This document shows, piece after piece, positions 52,398 to 61,105 of a stretch of 64,000 nt of DNA. Source of the stretch: Bog-532 sp963742865 (lineage in GTDB: Bacteria > Actinomycetota > Actinomycetes > Streptosporangiales > Streptosporangiaceae); NCBI GenBank assembly GCA_963742865.1, contig CAVUNW010000034.1, positions 1 through 64,000 of the forward strand, in the 5' to 3' direction. The stretch's first letter is position 1. Each line of letters begins with the position of its first letter. The translations under genes were made by a program, and so were the position numbers. Below the pieces are notes generated by a model. It saw nothing but the letters and a program-made list of their open reading frames with translations. It did not search any database and was not told the DNA's origin.

Positions 52398-53875
52398 GGA
52401 GCGCCCCGGAACCGAGGCCCCCGGAGCCGAAGGGCCACCTTCCTGCCTATCCGTCCGGGACGCCCGCGAACGTGGCCACCTGGCACCGGCTGCACCCGCT
52501 GTCCCCGCTCGTCCGCAGCGGCCGTCACCTGACCAGCTTTCTGATCCTGTTTCTCGTCCTGATCTTCGTGAGCGCTGGTCAGGCCGGCCGCGACTTCATC
52601 CGCGACCTGGTCGTGGTCGCGATCGTGCTGGTGGCCGGCGTGATCAGCTGGGCCGTCACCCGCTGGCGGGTCGCCGACGGCGTGCTGCTCATCGAGACCG
52701 GCCTGATCCGCCGGCAGTCGCGGCGCTTCCCGCTGTCCCAGGTCCAGGCGATCGACGTCGAACAGACCGGGCTGGCCCGGGTGCTCGGGCTGGCCGAGAT
52801 CCGGCTGCGTATGGCCGGCGCCGACTCCTCCGGCGGCCGGCTCATCGCCCTGCGGCTGTCCGAGGCGCAGGGACTGCGCCAGGAACTGCTCTCGCTGACA
52901 TCCGCCGCCCCGACCTCTTCGACCACCCCCGCCGCCCCGACCTCTTCGACCACCCCCGCCGCCATGACCTCATTGGCCCCTTCCACCACATCCACCACAG
53001 AAACCTCTCCGACAGCACCGGCCTCGGCAGCCACTGCCCCATCCCGGGAACGGGTAGTCTTCCGCGTCCACCCCGGCCGGCTGGCCGTCGCCCTGGTCTT
53101 CAGCATCACCGGGGTCATCGTGGCCGTGGTCATCGCGGCGGTCGCCCTGCTGGCCGAACTGGTCCATAGCCCGGCGGCGGCCGCCTCGTACCTTCCGGTG
53201 GCGGTGGGCGTCGTGATCGGCGTCTGGCGGCAGTTCAACGGGGAGTACGGCACCACCGTGGCGGTGGCCCCGGACGGGCTGCGGCTGCGGTCCGGGCTGG
53301 TGCAGACCACGGCCGAGACGATCCGCCCCGGGCGTATCCAGGCGGTCCGCCTGGTCGAGCCGCTGGTGTGGCGCGCGTTCGGCTGGTGCCGGCTGGAAGT
53401 AGACGTCGCCGGGCCGCGGCAGCGGCGGGAGAACCGGTCGGAGTCCCGGCGGCTGCGCGCGCTCGTCCCGGTCGGGACCCGCGCGGACGCGGAGAGGATG
53501 CTGAGCGAGGTGGTCGCCAGCCCGCCGGCGCCGTCGGAGCGGCCGCCCCGGCACGCCCGGTGGAAGGCGCCGCTGATGTACCACTTCCTGGCCTGGGGCG
53601 GTGACGACCGGTACGTGGCCGCGTCGCGCGGCCGGCTGCGCCGCAGCACGACCTGGATCCCGCTGGAGAAGGCGCAGAGCGTCCGCTGGGTGCAGGGCCC
53701 GGTGCAGCGCCGGCTCGGGCTGGCCACCGTGCACCTGGACGTCGCCGGCCGCCGCGTGACCGCCAGCGTCCAGGACCGCTCGGTAGCCGAGGCCGGGGAA
53801 CTGCTGCGCCGCCTGCCCGCCCTGGCCCGCGCCGCCCGGGCCCAAACGCCGCGGCGGCTGAGCCGCCGCGGCTGA
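52394..53875 (+). CDS. YdbT-like protein with repeated bacterial PH domains
   Basis: A 493-aa membrane protein partnering the preceding one. The N-terminal membrane pair (LTSFLILFLVLIFVSAG; VVVAIVLVAGVISWAVT) is followed by a first bPH2 domain (LIRRQSRRFPLSQVQAIDVE). A low-complexity Thr/Ser/Pro linker of about 45 residues follows, with a 27-bp tandem repeat. Then come a second membrane pair and two more PH-like units (GLVQTTAETIRPGRIQAV; LRRSTTWIPLEKAQSV). The 11-bp hairpin at its 3' end probably terminates the operon. Confidence 0.88.
   Translation: MRSAPEPRPPEPKGHLPAYPSGTPANVATWHRLHPLSPLVRSGRHLTSFLILFLVLIFVSAGQAGRDFIRDLVVVAIVLVAGVISWAVTRWRVADGVLLIETGLIRRQSRRFPLSQVQAIDVEQTGLARVLGLAEIRLRMAGADSSGGRLIALRLSEAQGLRQELLSLTSAAPTSSTTPAAPTSSTTPAAMTSLAPSTTSTTETSPTAPASAATAPSRERVVFRVHPGRLAVALVFSITGVIVAVVIAAVALLAELVHSPAAAASYLPVAVGVVIGVWRQFNGEYGTTVAVAPDGLRLRSGLVQTTAETIRPGRIQAVRLVEPLVWRAFGWCRLEVDVAGPRQRRENRSESRRLRALVPVGTRADAERMLSEVVASPPAPSERPPRHARWKAPLMYHFLAWGGDDRYVAASRGRLRRSTTWIPLEKAQSVRWVQGPVQRRLGLATVHLDVAGRRVTASVQDRSVAEAGELLRRLPALARAARAQTPRRLSRRG
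52904..52957. repeat. 27-bp perfect tandem duplication in the YdbT-like linker
   Basis: The units at 52904-52930 and 52931-52957 are identical and encode AAPTSSTTP twice; a partial third unit follows. They lengthen the Thr/Ser-rich linker between the first and second PH units. Confidence 0.9.
53848..53872 (+). terminator. Hairpin at the end of the PH-domain operon
   Basis: GCCGCGGCGGC (53848-53858) and GCCGCCGCGGC (53862-53872) form a perfect 11-bp stem with a 3-nt loop, ending directly before the stop codon. It lies between convergent operons and may serve both. No T-tract. Confidence 0.55.
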
Positions 53876-53882
53876 CCAGCGC

Positions 53883-53908
53883 CCTAGAAGTACAGCACCT
53901 AGAAGTAC
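53883..53908. repeat. Spaced duplication at the end of the inositol operon
   Basis: CCTAGAAGTAC occurs at 53883-53893 and 53898-53908. The second copy contains the isomerase stop codon and its last residues (minus strand). The duplication therefore repeats the final codons just beyond the stop. Confidence 0.75.
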
Positions 53909-54756
53909 TTGGCCAGGTACTGGCGGACCTTCTCCAGGTTGCGGGCGCACGACTCGCGGGCCCGGTCCTCCCACGCGAACACGCAGACGGTGGCGATGCC
54001 GTCGAAGCCCACCCGGGCCAGCGTGCCGAAGAACTCGTCCCAGTCGACCTCGCCCTGGCCGATGTCGAGGTGCTGGTGCACCCGCGCCGCCGACCCCGGC
54101 GGGTTGATGATGTAGCGCAGCCCGGACGACGCGGTGTGGTCGAAGGAGTCGGCCAGGTGCAGGTGGGTGAGCAGGCCGCCGGCGTACTCCATGATCTCGG
54201 TCATGTTGCCGCCCATGTGGAACGTGTGCGGCGCGCAGTACAGGAACGACACGTTCGGGGAGTTGATCCCGCGGATCACGTCGATCGCGGTGAGGCCGTC
54301 CTCGACGAAGTCGTCCGGGTGCGGCTCGAGCCGCAACTGGATCCCTTCCCGCTCGAAGATCGGCAGCAGTTCCTCCATCGACCGCCAGAACTGCGCCTCG
54401 CTCCGGCTCGCCGCCTCCGGCCGGCCGTTGAACTCCGAGTTCATCACGTCACAGCCGAGGTCGACGGTCAGCTGGATGGCGCGCTTCCAGTACCGCACCG
54501 CCGCCTGCCGCTCGTCCTCGTCGGGCCCGGACCAGCGGTAGAGCGGGAGGTGCGAGGCCACCGCCACCCCCGCCGCGTCCAGCGCCGCCCTGAACTCCCG
54601 CACCCGGTCCTGGTTGGCCCGCGGGTGCAGGAAGAACGGCGTGAAGTCCTCCCGCGGCGACAGCTCGATGTACTCATAGCCCAGGTCGGCCACCACGCCC
54701 GGCAGTTCGGCCAGCGGGACCTGGCGCAGCATGTACGGGTCCAGTGCGATCTTCAT
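53899..54756 (-). CDS. Sugar phosphate isomerase/epimerase of the inositol operon (IolI/IolH-like)
   Basis: A 285-aa TIM-barrel protein from ATG 54756. Metal-binding features of the AP-endonuclease-2 family are YEYIELSPREDF (first acidic strand), LRLEPHPDDFVEDG (Glu/His), CAPHTFHMGG and LHLADSFDH. Probably isomerises 2-keto-myo-inositol (IolI) or acts as the less defined IolH. Last gene of the minus-strand inositol operon; its start overlaps the end of the iolG frame (ATGA). Confidence 0.85.
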   Translation of the reverse strand: MKIALDPYMLRQVPLAELPGVVADLGYEYIELSPREDFTPFFLHPRANQDRVREFRAALDAAGVAVASHLPLYRWSGPDEDERQAAVRYWKRAIQLTVDLGCDVMNSEFNGRPEAASRSEAQFWRSMEELLPIFEREGIQLRLEPHPDDFVEDGLTAIDVIRGINSPNVSFLYCAPHTFHMGGNMTEIMEYAGGLLTHLHLADSFDHTASSGLRYIINPPGSAARVHQHLDIGQGEVDWDEFFGTLARVGFDGIATVCVFAWEDRARESCARNLEKVRQYLAKYF

Positions 54757-55850
54757 GGCAGGCCCCTCAGCGGCGGTAGAAGTCCGGCCGGTCCTGGAGC
54801 ACGACCTCGGCCCAGCCGCCTGGCAGCCGCGCCGGAGGCGCCCTGGCCAGCCGCGCCGGAGGCGCCCTGGCCAGCACCGTGCAGGGCGGTGATGCACGCG
54901 TCGGCGACCACGGCGGCCGCGTAGCCGTCCCACGAACTGGGTCCGCTGGCCTCCCGGCCCGCGGCGATGTCGTCGATCCACTCGCGGAATTCCTCGTCGT
55001 AAGCACCGATGAACCGCTCGCGCCAGTCGGCCGGGACGGCGGAGGCCCGGCCGCCCTCGTTTGTCACCACGATGGGAGCGCCCCCACTCAGGCCGGCACT
55101 GCCCAGCCGCGCGTTCCCGGACTCGCCGACGATCTCGGCCTGGATGTCGTAGCCGTAGCCGACGTTGACGCTGAGCTCGTCGTCGACCAGGACGCCGCTC
55201 TCGGTGCGGAACACCACGACCATCGGGTCCTGCAGGCCGTCGGCCGCCTTCCGGCTCCGCTTCGGGGCCAGGATCATCACCGACGTGATCTCCTCGTCCA
55301 GCAGCCACCGGGTCACGTCGATCTCGTGCACCACCGAGTCGTTGATCGCCATCTCGCTGGTGACCGTGGGCGGGACGGCGGGGTTGCGGTGCGCCATGTG
55401 CGCCAGCAGCGGGGCGCCGATCGAGCCGTTGGCGGCCGCGACCTTCAGGGCCCGGTATCCCTCGTCGTAGCGGCGCATGAAGCCGACCTGGACGAGCCGC
55501 CGGACGGCCGCGATCTCCGCGTCGAGGATCCGCGAGCACGCTTCAGGCGTCGTGGCCAGCGGTTTCTCACAGAAGACGGGCTTGCCGGCCGCGATCGAGG
55601 CGAGCACGTACTCCGCGTGCGTCGGCCCCCAGGACGCCACCACGACGGCGTCCACCTGGTCGTCGGCGATGACGTCCTCGCCGTTCGCGTGTACGGTCGG
55701 CACGCCGAACCGCTCGGCCACCGCCGCGGCCCGGTCCTTGTCCACGTCGGTGACGGCGGTGACCGACGCGCCGGCTACCACGCGGGTCAGCCGGCGCACG
55801 TGGTCCTCGCCGATCATTCCGGTGCCGATGACTCCCACCCGGACGGTCAT
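54753..55850 (-). CDS. iolG: Inositol 2-dehydrogenase (Gfo/Idh/MocA), altered C-terminus
   Basis: A 365-aa NAD-dependent dehydrogenase oxidising myo-inositol to 2-keto-inositol. Rossmann motif GVIGTGMIGEDHVRRL (6-21), the active-site FCEKPLATT, and the later NDSVVHEIDVTRWLL fit the family. The C-terminus is abnormal: after ALHGAG the frame crosses a 24-bp tandem duplication (54824-54871). One frame over lies AEVVLQDRPDFYRR, the expected ending, with its stop at 54767. The open frame instead runs to 54753. So the last ~35 residues are replaced unless an indel is wrong. The catalytic core is unaffected. Confidence 0.88.
   Translation of the reverse strand: MTVRVGVIGTGMIGEDHVRRLTRVVAGASVTAVTDVDKDRAAAVAERFGVPTVHANGEDVIADDQVDAVVVASWGPTHAEYVLASIAAGKPVFCEKPLATTPEACSRILDAEIAAVRRLVQVGFMRRYDEGYRALKVAAANGSIGAPLLAHMAHRNPAVPPTVTSEMAINDSVVHEIDVTRWLLDEEITSVMILAPKRSRKAADGLQDPMVVVFRTESGVLVDDELSVNVGYGYDIQAEIVGESGNARLGSAGLSGGAPIVVTNEGGRASAVPADWRERFIGAYDEEFREWIDDIAAGREASGPSSWDGYAAAVVADACITALHGAGQGASGAAGQGASGAAARRLGRGRAPGPAGLLPPLRGLP
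54824..54871. repeat. 24-bp perfect tandem duplication in iolG
   Basis: CAGCCGCGCCGGAGGCGCCC plus TGGC is present twice head to tail. On the coding strand it gives GQGASGAA twice. It sits next to the frame disruption near the iolG 3' end. Confidence 0.9.
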
Positions 55851-56797
55851 GCCGTACCTCCATCCTGCCCGGCCACGCCGTTAGCGTTCAGATACGAGTA
55901 GGTGCGCTCGGCGATCGGTTTCGGCCTGCTGAAGTCGCACGGGTACATGTCCTGCTCCACCACCGTGTACAGTTCCGCGCCCAGTTCCTCCAGGGCGGCC
56001 AGGATCGGCGGGATGTCCGGCAGGCCGGACGGCGGCTCGCAGCTGGCGCCCATCGCGACGGCCTGCCCGAAAGCCAGGTCCTCCGCCTCGGCCTTGGCCA
56101 GGATCAGAGGATTCATCTGCTTGATGTGCACGTAGCCGATCCGGGACGGGAACCGGGTGATGATCTGCACGCAGTCCGCCCGGCCGTAGGCCAGGTGACC
56201 GGTGTCCAGGCACAGCGACACGTACTCCGGGTCGGTGCCGGACAGGAACCGCTCGACCTGCGGCTGGGTCATCACGTGGCTGTCGGCGTGCGGGTGGAAC
56301 TGCAGCCGCACGCCGTAGTCCTGCGCGATCTGCTTGCCGATCTCGTTGGTGGCTGCGATCAGCGTCCGCCAGCCGTCGGCGTCCAGCTCGGCCGGCTCCA
56401 GGTAGGCGCCGGTCTTGTCGTCCCGGTACCCCGGCACCGGGACGAAGATGACGTGCCGTGCCCCCATCGCCGCGGTCAGCTCGGCCACCTGCCGCGTCGC
56501 GGCCAGGATCGAGCCGAAGTCGCCGGGCTTGTGCAGGCCGCTGTGCCCGGCCACGGTGCCGCCGGCCACGGTCAGCCCGCGCCGGCTGACCTCGTCGCGC
56601 AGCCGCGCCGGGTCGGTGGGCAGGTAGCCATACGGCCCGAGCTCGAGGTACTGGTAGCCGACCGCGGCCAGCTCGTCGAGGAACCGGGACCACGGGGTCT
56701 GCAGCGGATCGTCGGCGAACCAGACACCCCAGGAGTCGGGGCAGCTGCCGAGCAGCAGGCGGCCGCCAGGCGAGCCAGCAGGGGATGAAGTGCTCAT
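55847..56797 (-). CDS. iolE: Inosose dehydratase-like TIM-barrel protein
   Basis: A 316-aa protein from ATG 56797 (GAGGAGCG ribosome site). The AP-endonuclease-2 TIM barrel shows CPDSWGVWFADDP, YQYLELGPYGYLP, HVIFVPVPGYR, QFHPHADSHVMT, LCLDTGHLAYG and YVHIKQMN. SWGVWF near the N-terminus and the operon position support dehydration of 2-keto-myo-inositol. An alternative is another keto-inositol isomerase. Stop overlaps the iolG start (ATGA). Confidence 0.85.
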   Translation of the reverse strand: MSTSSPAGSPGGRLLLGSCPDSWGVWFADDPLQTPWSRFLDELAAVGYQYLELGPYGYLPTDPARLRDEVSRRGLTVAGGTVAGHSGLHKPGDFGSILAATRQVAELTAAMGARHVIFVPVPGYRDDKTGAYLEPAELDADGWRTLIAATNEIGKQIAQDYGVRLQFHPHADSHVMTQPQVERFLSGTDPEYVSLCLDTGHLAYGRADCVQIITRFPSRIGYVHIKQMNPLILAKAEAEDLAFGQAVAMGASCEPPSGLPDIPPILAALEELGAELYTVVEQDMYPCDFSRPKPIAERTYSYLNANGVAGQDGGTA

Positions 56798-56807
56798 CGA
56801 TCGCTCC

Positions 56808-58325
56808 TCAGACCGCGGTAGGGAAGTGCAGGTTTGCCCGGTGATGCCCGGCGTCATGTGTGCCCGGGTCCTGCGTGTCCGGCCACCGGGTCGTGATGGC
56901 CTTGGCGCGGGTGTAGAAGCGGACGCCTTCCGCGCCATGCACGTGCGTGTCGCCGAACAGGGAGTCCTTCCAGCCGCCGAAGGAGTAGAACGCCATCGGC
57001 ACCGGGATCGGCACGTTGATGCCGATCATGCCGACGTGCACGGCGCGCTGGAAGGTGCGCGCGGCGTGCCCGCTGGAGGTGAACACCGCCGTTCCGTTGC
57101 CGTAGGGGTTCGCGTTGATCAGCTCGATCGCCTGCGCCAGCGAGTCGGCGCGCAGCACGACCAGCACGGGGCCGAAGATCTCGTCGGTGTAGATGTCCAT
57201 GTCCGTGCCAACGTGGTCGAACAGGGTCGGGCCGATGAAGAAGCCCTCCTCGTGCCCCTCCACCACCAGGCCGCGCCCGTCCACGACGAGGGCCGCGCCG
57301 GCCTGCTCGCCGCGGTTGACGTAGCCGGCGATCCGGTCCCGCGCCTGCTGGGTGACGATCGGCCCCATGTCGCTGGACGCGTCGTCCCCCGGACCGACCT
57401 TGATCTCCTCGGCCTTCTGCCGGAGCCGCGCGATGATCTCATCCCCGGCCGTGCCGACCGCGACCACCGCGGAGATCGCCATGCAGCGCTCACCGGCCGA
57501 GCCGTACCCGGCCGCGGTGATGTGGTTGGCGGCGAAATCCATGTCGGCGTCGGGCAGCACGACGGCATGGTTCTTCGCCCCGCCGAGCGCCTGCACCCGC
57601 TTGCCCTGCTCGGAGGCGCGCCGGTGCACCTGCGACGCGATCGGTGTCGAGCCGACGAACGAGATCGCGGCCACGTCGGGGTGGTCGAGCAGCGCGTCCA
57701 CGGCCACCTTGTCCCCCTGCACCACGTTGAACACGCCGTCCGGCAGTCCCGCCTCCGCGTACAGCTCGGCGATCAGCGTGGACGCCGAGGGGTCCCGCTC
57801 GCTGGGCTTGAGCACGAACGTGTTGCCGGTGGCGATGGCCATCGGGTGCATCCACATCGGCACCATGGCCGGGAAGTTGAACGGGGTGATCCCGGCGCAG
57901 ACACCGAGCGGCTGCCGGAAGGAGTGCGCGTCCACGTCGGTGGACACCTGGTCGGAGAACTCGCCCTTGAGCAGTTGCGGGATTCCGCAGGCGAACTCGA
58001 CCACCTCCAGGCCGCGGATGACCTCACCCTTGGCGTCGGAGATCACCTTGCCGTGCTCGGCCGAGACGACCCGGGCGAGGTCGTCGAGGTGCCGCTCGAT
58101 CAGCTCACGGAACGCGAACATGATCCGGGCCCGCCGGGTCAGCGAGACGTCCTGCCAGGCCTGATAGGCCTTCTTCGCCGTCTGCACGGCGTCGTCCACG
58201 TCGGCGGGCCCGGCGAGCAGGACCCGGGCCTGAACCTGCCCGGTGGCCGGGTTGTACACGTCCGCGGTCCGGGTCGACGAACCGGGCGTGCTGGCGCCGC
58301 CGATCCAGTGCTCAACGGTCTTCAT
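56808..58325 (-). CDS. iolA: CoA-acylating methylmalonate-semialdehyde dehydrogenase
   Basis: A 505-aa aldehyde dehydrogenase from ATG 58325 (GGAAGGAC). Catalytic Cys is in SAGERCMAISAVV, with KNHAVVLPDAD, EIFGPVLVVL and GINVPIPVPMAFYSFGG. It ends the inositol pathway by converting malonate semialdehyde to acetyl-CoA and CO2; the same family (MmsA) acts in valine breakdown. Within the operon, 10 bp before iolE and 14 bp after iolD. Confidence 0.93.
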   Translation of the reverse strand: MKTVEHWIGGASTPGSSTRTADVYNPATGQVQARVLLAGPADVDDAVQTAKKAYQAWQDVSLTRRARIMFAFRELIERHLDDLARVVSAEHGKVISDAKGEVIRGLEVVEFACGIPQLLKGEFSDQVSTDVDAHSFRQPLGVCAGITPFNFPAMVPMWMHPMAIATGNTFVLKPSERDPSASTLIAELYAEAGLPDGVFNVVQGDKVAVDALLDHPDVAAISFVGSTPIASQVHRRASEQGKRVQALGGAKNHAVVLPDADMDFAANHITAAGYGSAGERCMAISAVVAVGTAGDEIIARLRQKAEEIKVGPGDDASSDMGPIVTQQARDRIAGYVNRGEQAGAALVVDGRGLVVEGHEEGFFIGPTLFDHVGTDMDIYTDEIFGPVLVVLRADSLAQAIELINANPYGNGTAVFTSSGHAARTFQRAVHVGMIGINVPIPVPMAFYSFGGWKDSLFGDTHVHGAEGVRFYTRAKAITTRWPDTQDPGTHDAGHHRANLHFPTAV

Positions 58326-58339
58326 GATGTCCTTCCGGG

Positions 58340-60236
58340 CTAGAGGTAGCTGCGCTGGCGGGTCTTCGCCCGCTCGTAGGCCTCCCGGGCCTGGCGGGTG
58401 CTGTCCAGGGCCGCGGTCTCCGCGACCGGCACGTCCCACCAGCTTTCCGAGGACGGCACCGGTGCCAGCGGGTCGGTCTCGATGTAGACGACGGTGGTCC
58501 GCGCCGCCTCCCTGGCCTTGCCCAGGGCGGCGCGGAACTCCTCGATGGTGCGGGTCCGCAGCACGTCCGCGCCCAGGCTCTCCGCGTTGGCGGCCAGGTC
58601 CACCGGCAGGTAGCCGCCGTCCAGCGTCCCGGACGCGGGATCGCGGTACCGGTACCGCGTGCCGAACCGCTGCGAGCCGACGCTTTCCGACAGCGACCCG
58701 ATGCTGGAGAAGCCGCGGTTGTCGATCAGCACGATGACGAGCTTGATGCCCTCCGAGACGGCGGTGACGATCTCCTGCGCCATCATCAGGTAGGAGCCGT
58801 CGCCGACCATCACCACGACCTCACGGTCCGGGGCGGCCATCTTGATGCCGAGCCCGGCGGCGATCTCGTACCCCATGCACGAGTAGCCGTACTCGACGTG
58901 GTACTGCTTCGGGTCCCGGGCCCGCCAGAGCATCTGCAGGTCGCCGGGCAGGCTCCCGGCCGCCTGGACCACCACGTCCCGGGGCCCGGTGATCTCGTTG
59001 ACCGCGCCGATGACCTCGGTCTGCGCCGGCAGCGGCTGATGCCCGAGGTGGTAGGCCTGGTCGGTCACCGCGGCCCAGTCCGCGGCCAGCCGCTGGTACC
59101 GCGCGGTGTAGCCGGCCTCCACGTGGTAGCCGTCCAGCCCGGCAGCCATGGCTTCCAGCCCGCGCCGCGCGTCGGCGACGATCGCCGTGCCCGCCTCCTT
59201 GAAGGCGTCGAACGCGGCCACGTTCAGGTTCACGAAGCGGACCGCCGGGTTGCCGAACGCGGTCCGGGACGCGGTGGTGAAGTCGCTGTACCGGGTGCCG
59301 ATCCCGATCACCACGTCGGCCTCGGCGGCCAGGGCGTTGGCGGGCGCGGATCCGGTCGAGCCGACCCCGCCCACCGCCTGCGGGTGGTCCCAGGACAGCG
59401 CGCCCTTGCCGGCCTGGGTGTCCGCGACCGGGATGCCGGTCTCGCTCGGCCAGCCGCCGCAGTGCGTCCTGGGCCTCGGAGTACAGCACCCCGCCGCCGG
59501 CGATGATCAGCGGCCGGCGCGCGCCGCGGATGATCGGCAGCGCGCGGGCAATGGCCTCCGGTTCCGGAACGGGCCTGGCCAGGGGCCAGACGCGGGTGCG
59601 GAACAGGTCCTCCGGCCAGTCGAACGCCTGGGCCTGGACGTCCTGCGGCAGCGCGAGCGTGACCGCCCCCGTCTCGGCCGGGTCGGTCAGCACCCGCATC
59701 GCCGCCAGCAGCGCCGAGGGGAGCTGCTCGGGGCGCCAGATCCGGTCGAAGAACCGCGACAGCGGCCGGAACGCGTCGTTGACCGACACGTCGTACGACC
59801 GCGGGTCCTCCAGTTCCTGCAGCACCGGGCTGGCCACCCGGGTGGCGAAGATGTCGCTCGGGAGCAGCAGTACCGGCATCCGGTTGATCGTGGCCAGGGC
59901 GGCCCCGGTGAGCATGTTCGTGGAGCCCGGCCCGATCGATGCCGTGCACGCCAGCGCCTGGCGCCGGTTCCGCATCCGGGCGAACCCGGTCGCCGCGTGC
60001 ACCATGGCCTGCTCGTTGCGCGCCAGGTAGTAGGGGAGGTCCCCTGACCCGCCTGTCGGGCCGTGGCGCTGTTGCTCCAGCAGGGCCTGGCCCATCCCGG
60101 CCACGTTGCCGTGCCCGAAGATGCCGAAGCAGCCGGGGATCAGCCGCTCCCGCACTCCGTCCCGCTCGCTGTACTGCTGGGTCAGGAACCGGACCAGGGC
60201 CTGAGCCACCGTCAGCCGGATCGTTGGGGTATTCAT
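58340..60236 (-). pseudogene. iolD: Trihydroxycyclohexane-dione hydrolase (IolD), one frameshift
   Basis: A thiamine-diphosphate enzyme of about 632 codons opening the inositol ring. From ATG 60236 the first frame shows GCFGIFGHGNVAGMG, the cofactor Glu in RNEQAMVHAATG, and ARRPLIIAGGGVLYSEA. Near 59447 an extra base (GCCGAGCGAGACC) breaks LRRLAEETGIPVADTQ; after it the sequence reads WDHPQAVGGVGSTGS to the ThDP motif GDGSYLMMAQEI and IDNRGFSS, stopping at 58340. All partner genes are intact or nearly so, so a sequencing indel or very recent mutation is likely. Overlaps iolB by ATGA. Confidence 0.88.
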
Positions 60237-61105
60237 TGGTTGCCTCCGGCGCTGGTCATCGGCAGCCGCGGGTCGACGGGGGTGCCGGGCCAGACGGCCC
60301 GCACCCACGCGTGCGCGGGATCGTCGCAAAAGCGCCAGACCCGTTCGCCCGGGCCGCCCATCACGTTCAGGTAGTACAGGTCGTAGCCGGGGGCGGCCAT
60401 CGACGGGCCGTGGTAGCCGTGCGGGACCAGCACGACGTCACCGGTGCCGACCTCGGCGCACACGTCGATCTCGCGGCCCGGTCCCGAGCTGTACACCCGC
60501 TGGTAGGCCAGGCCGTCCCTGGCCACCTCGAAGTAGTAGATCTCCTCGAGCTGGGACTCCTGCGCGCTCTGCTCGTCGTGCTTGTGCGGCGGGTAGGAGG
60601 ACCAGTTCCCGCTCGGGGTCAGCACCTCCACGGCGATCAGCCGGTCGGCCACGAAGGCCTCCGGGGCGCAGAAGTTGTTGACCTGCCTGCTGGCCGCTCC
60701 CGCGCCGCGCAGCTCGACCGGGACCTGGTCCGCGGGGACGTAACGGGGCGCCAGCCGCGCACTGGCCCGGGCCGACGGCAGCGCGAACCGGCCGCCGTCG
60801 GTGGAGTCGATCACGGCTTCCGCGTCGCGGGGCAGGTAGGCGAAGTCGGTGACCCGGTCGAAGACGTCGCGCCGGCCGTGCAGCGTGAACCGCTGCCGGC
60901 CGCAGGTCACCGTGGCCGAGCCGGACAGCGGCAGCACGATCACCTCGTCTGGGCCGGTCCCCAGCTCCAGCTCGCCGCCGGCCGGCAGTTCGAGGACGCG
61001 CAGGCCGCTGTAGGACCAGCCGGCCGCCTCCGGGGTGATCGACGTGACGTACGGCCCCGCCGATGTGCTGCGGTGCCGGACCACGGGGGACAGGGCGGCG
61101 GTCAC
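60233..61105 (-). CDS. iolB: 5-deoxy-glucuronate isomerase
   Basis: A 290-aa protein of the KduI/IolB cupin family from GTG 61105. Features are LELPAGGELELGTGPDEVIV in the N-terminal half, metal ligands in SSYPPHKHDEQSAQE, EEIYYFEVARDGLAYQRVYS (split: EEIYYFEVA, GLAYQRVYS), VLVPHGYHGPSMAAPGYDLY and LNVMGGP. Converts 5-deoxy-glucuronate to 2-deoxy-5-keto-gluconate, the IolC substrate. Its start overlaps the aldolase stop (GTGA). Confidence 0.93.
   Translation of the reverse strand: MTAALSPVVRHRSTSAGPYVTSITPEAAGWSYSGLRVLELPAGGELELGTGPDEVIVLPLSGSATVTCGRQRFTLHGRRDVFDRVTDFAYLPRDAEAVIDSTDGGRFALPSARASARLAPRYVPADQVPVELRGAGAASRQVNNFCAPEAFVADRLIAVEVLTPSGNWSSYPPHKHDEQSAQESQLEEIYYFEVARDGLAYQRVYSSGPGREIDVCAEVGTGDVVLVPHGYHGPSMAAPGYDLYYLNVMGGPGERVWRFCDDPAHAWVRAVWPGTPVDPRLPMTSAGGNQ

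Noticed and set aside
56790..58343. A 517-codon plus-strand open frame across iolA
   Set aside because: Antisense shadow of a complete aldehyde dehydrogenase with its catalytic cysteine.
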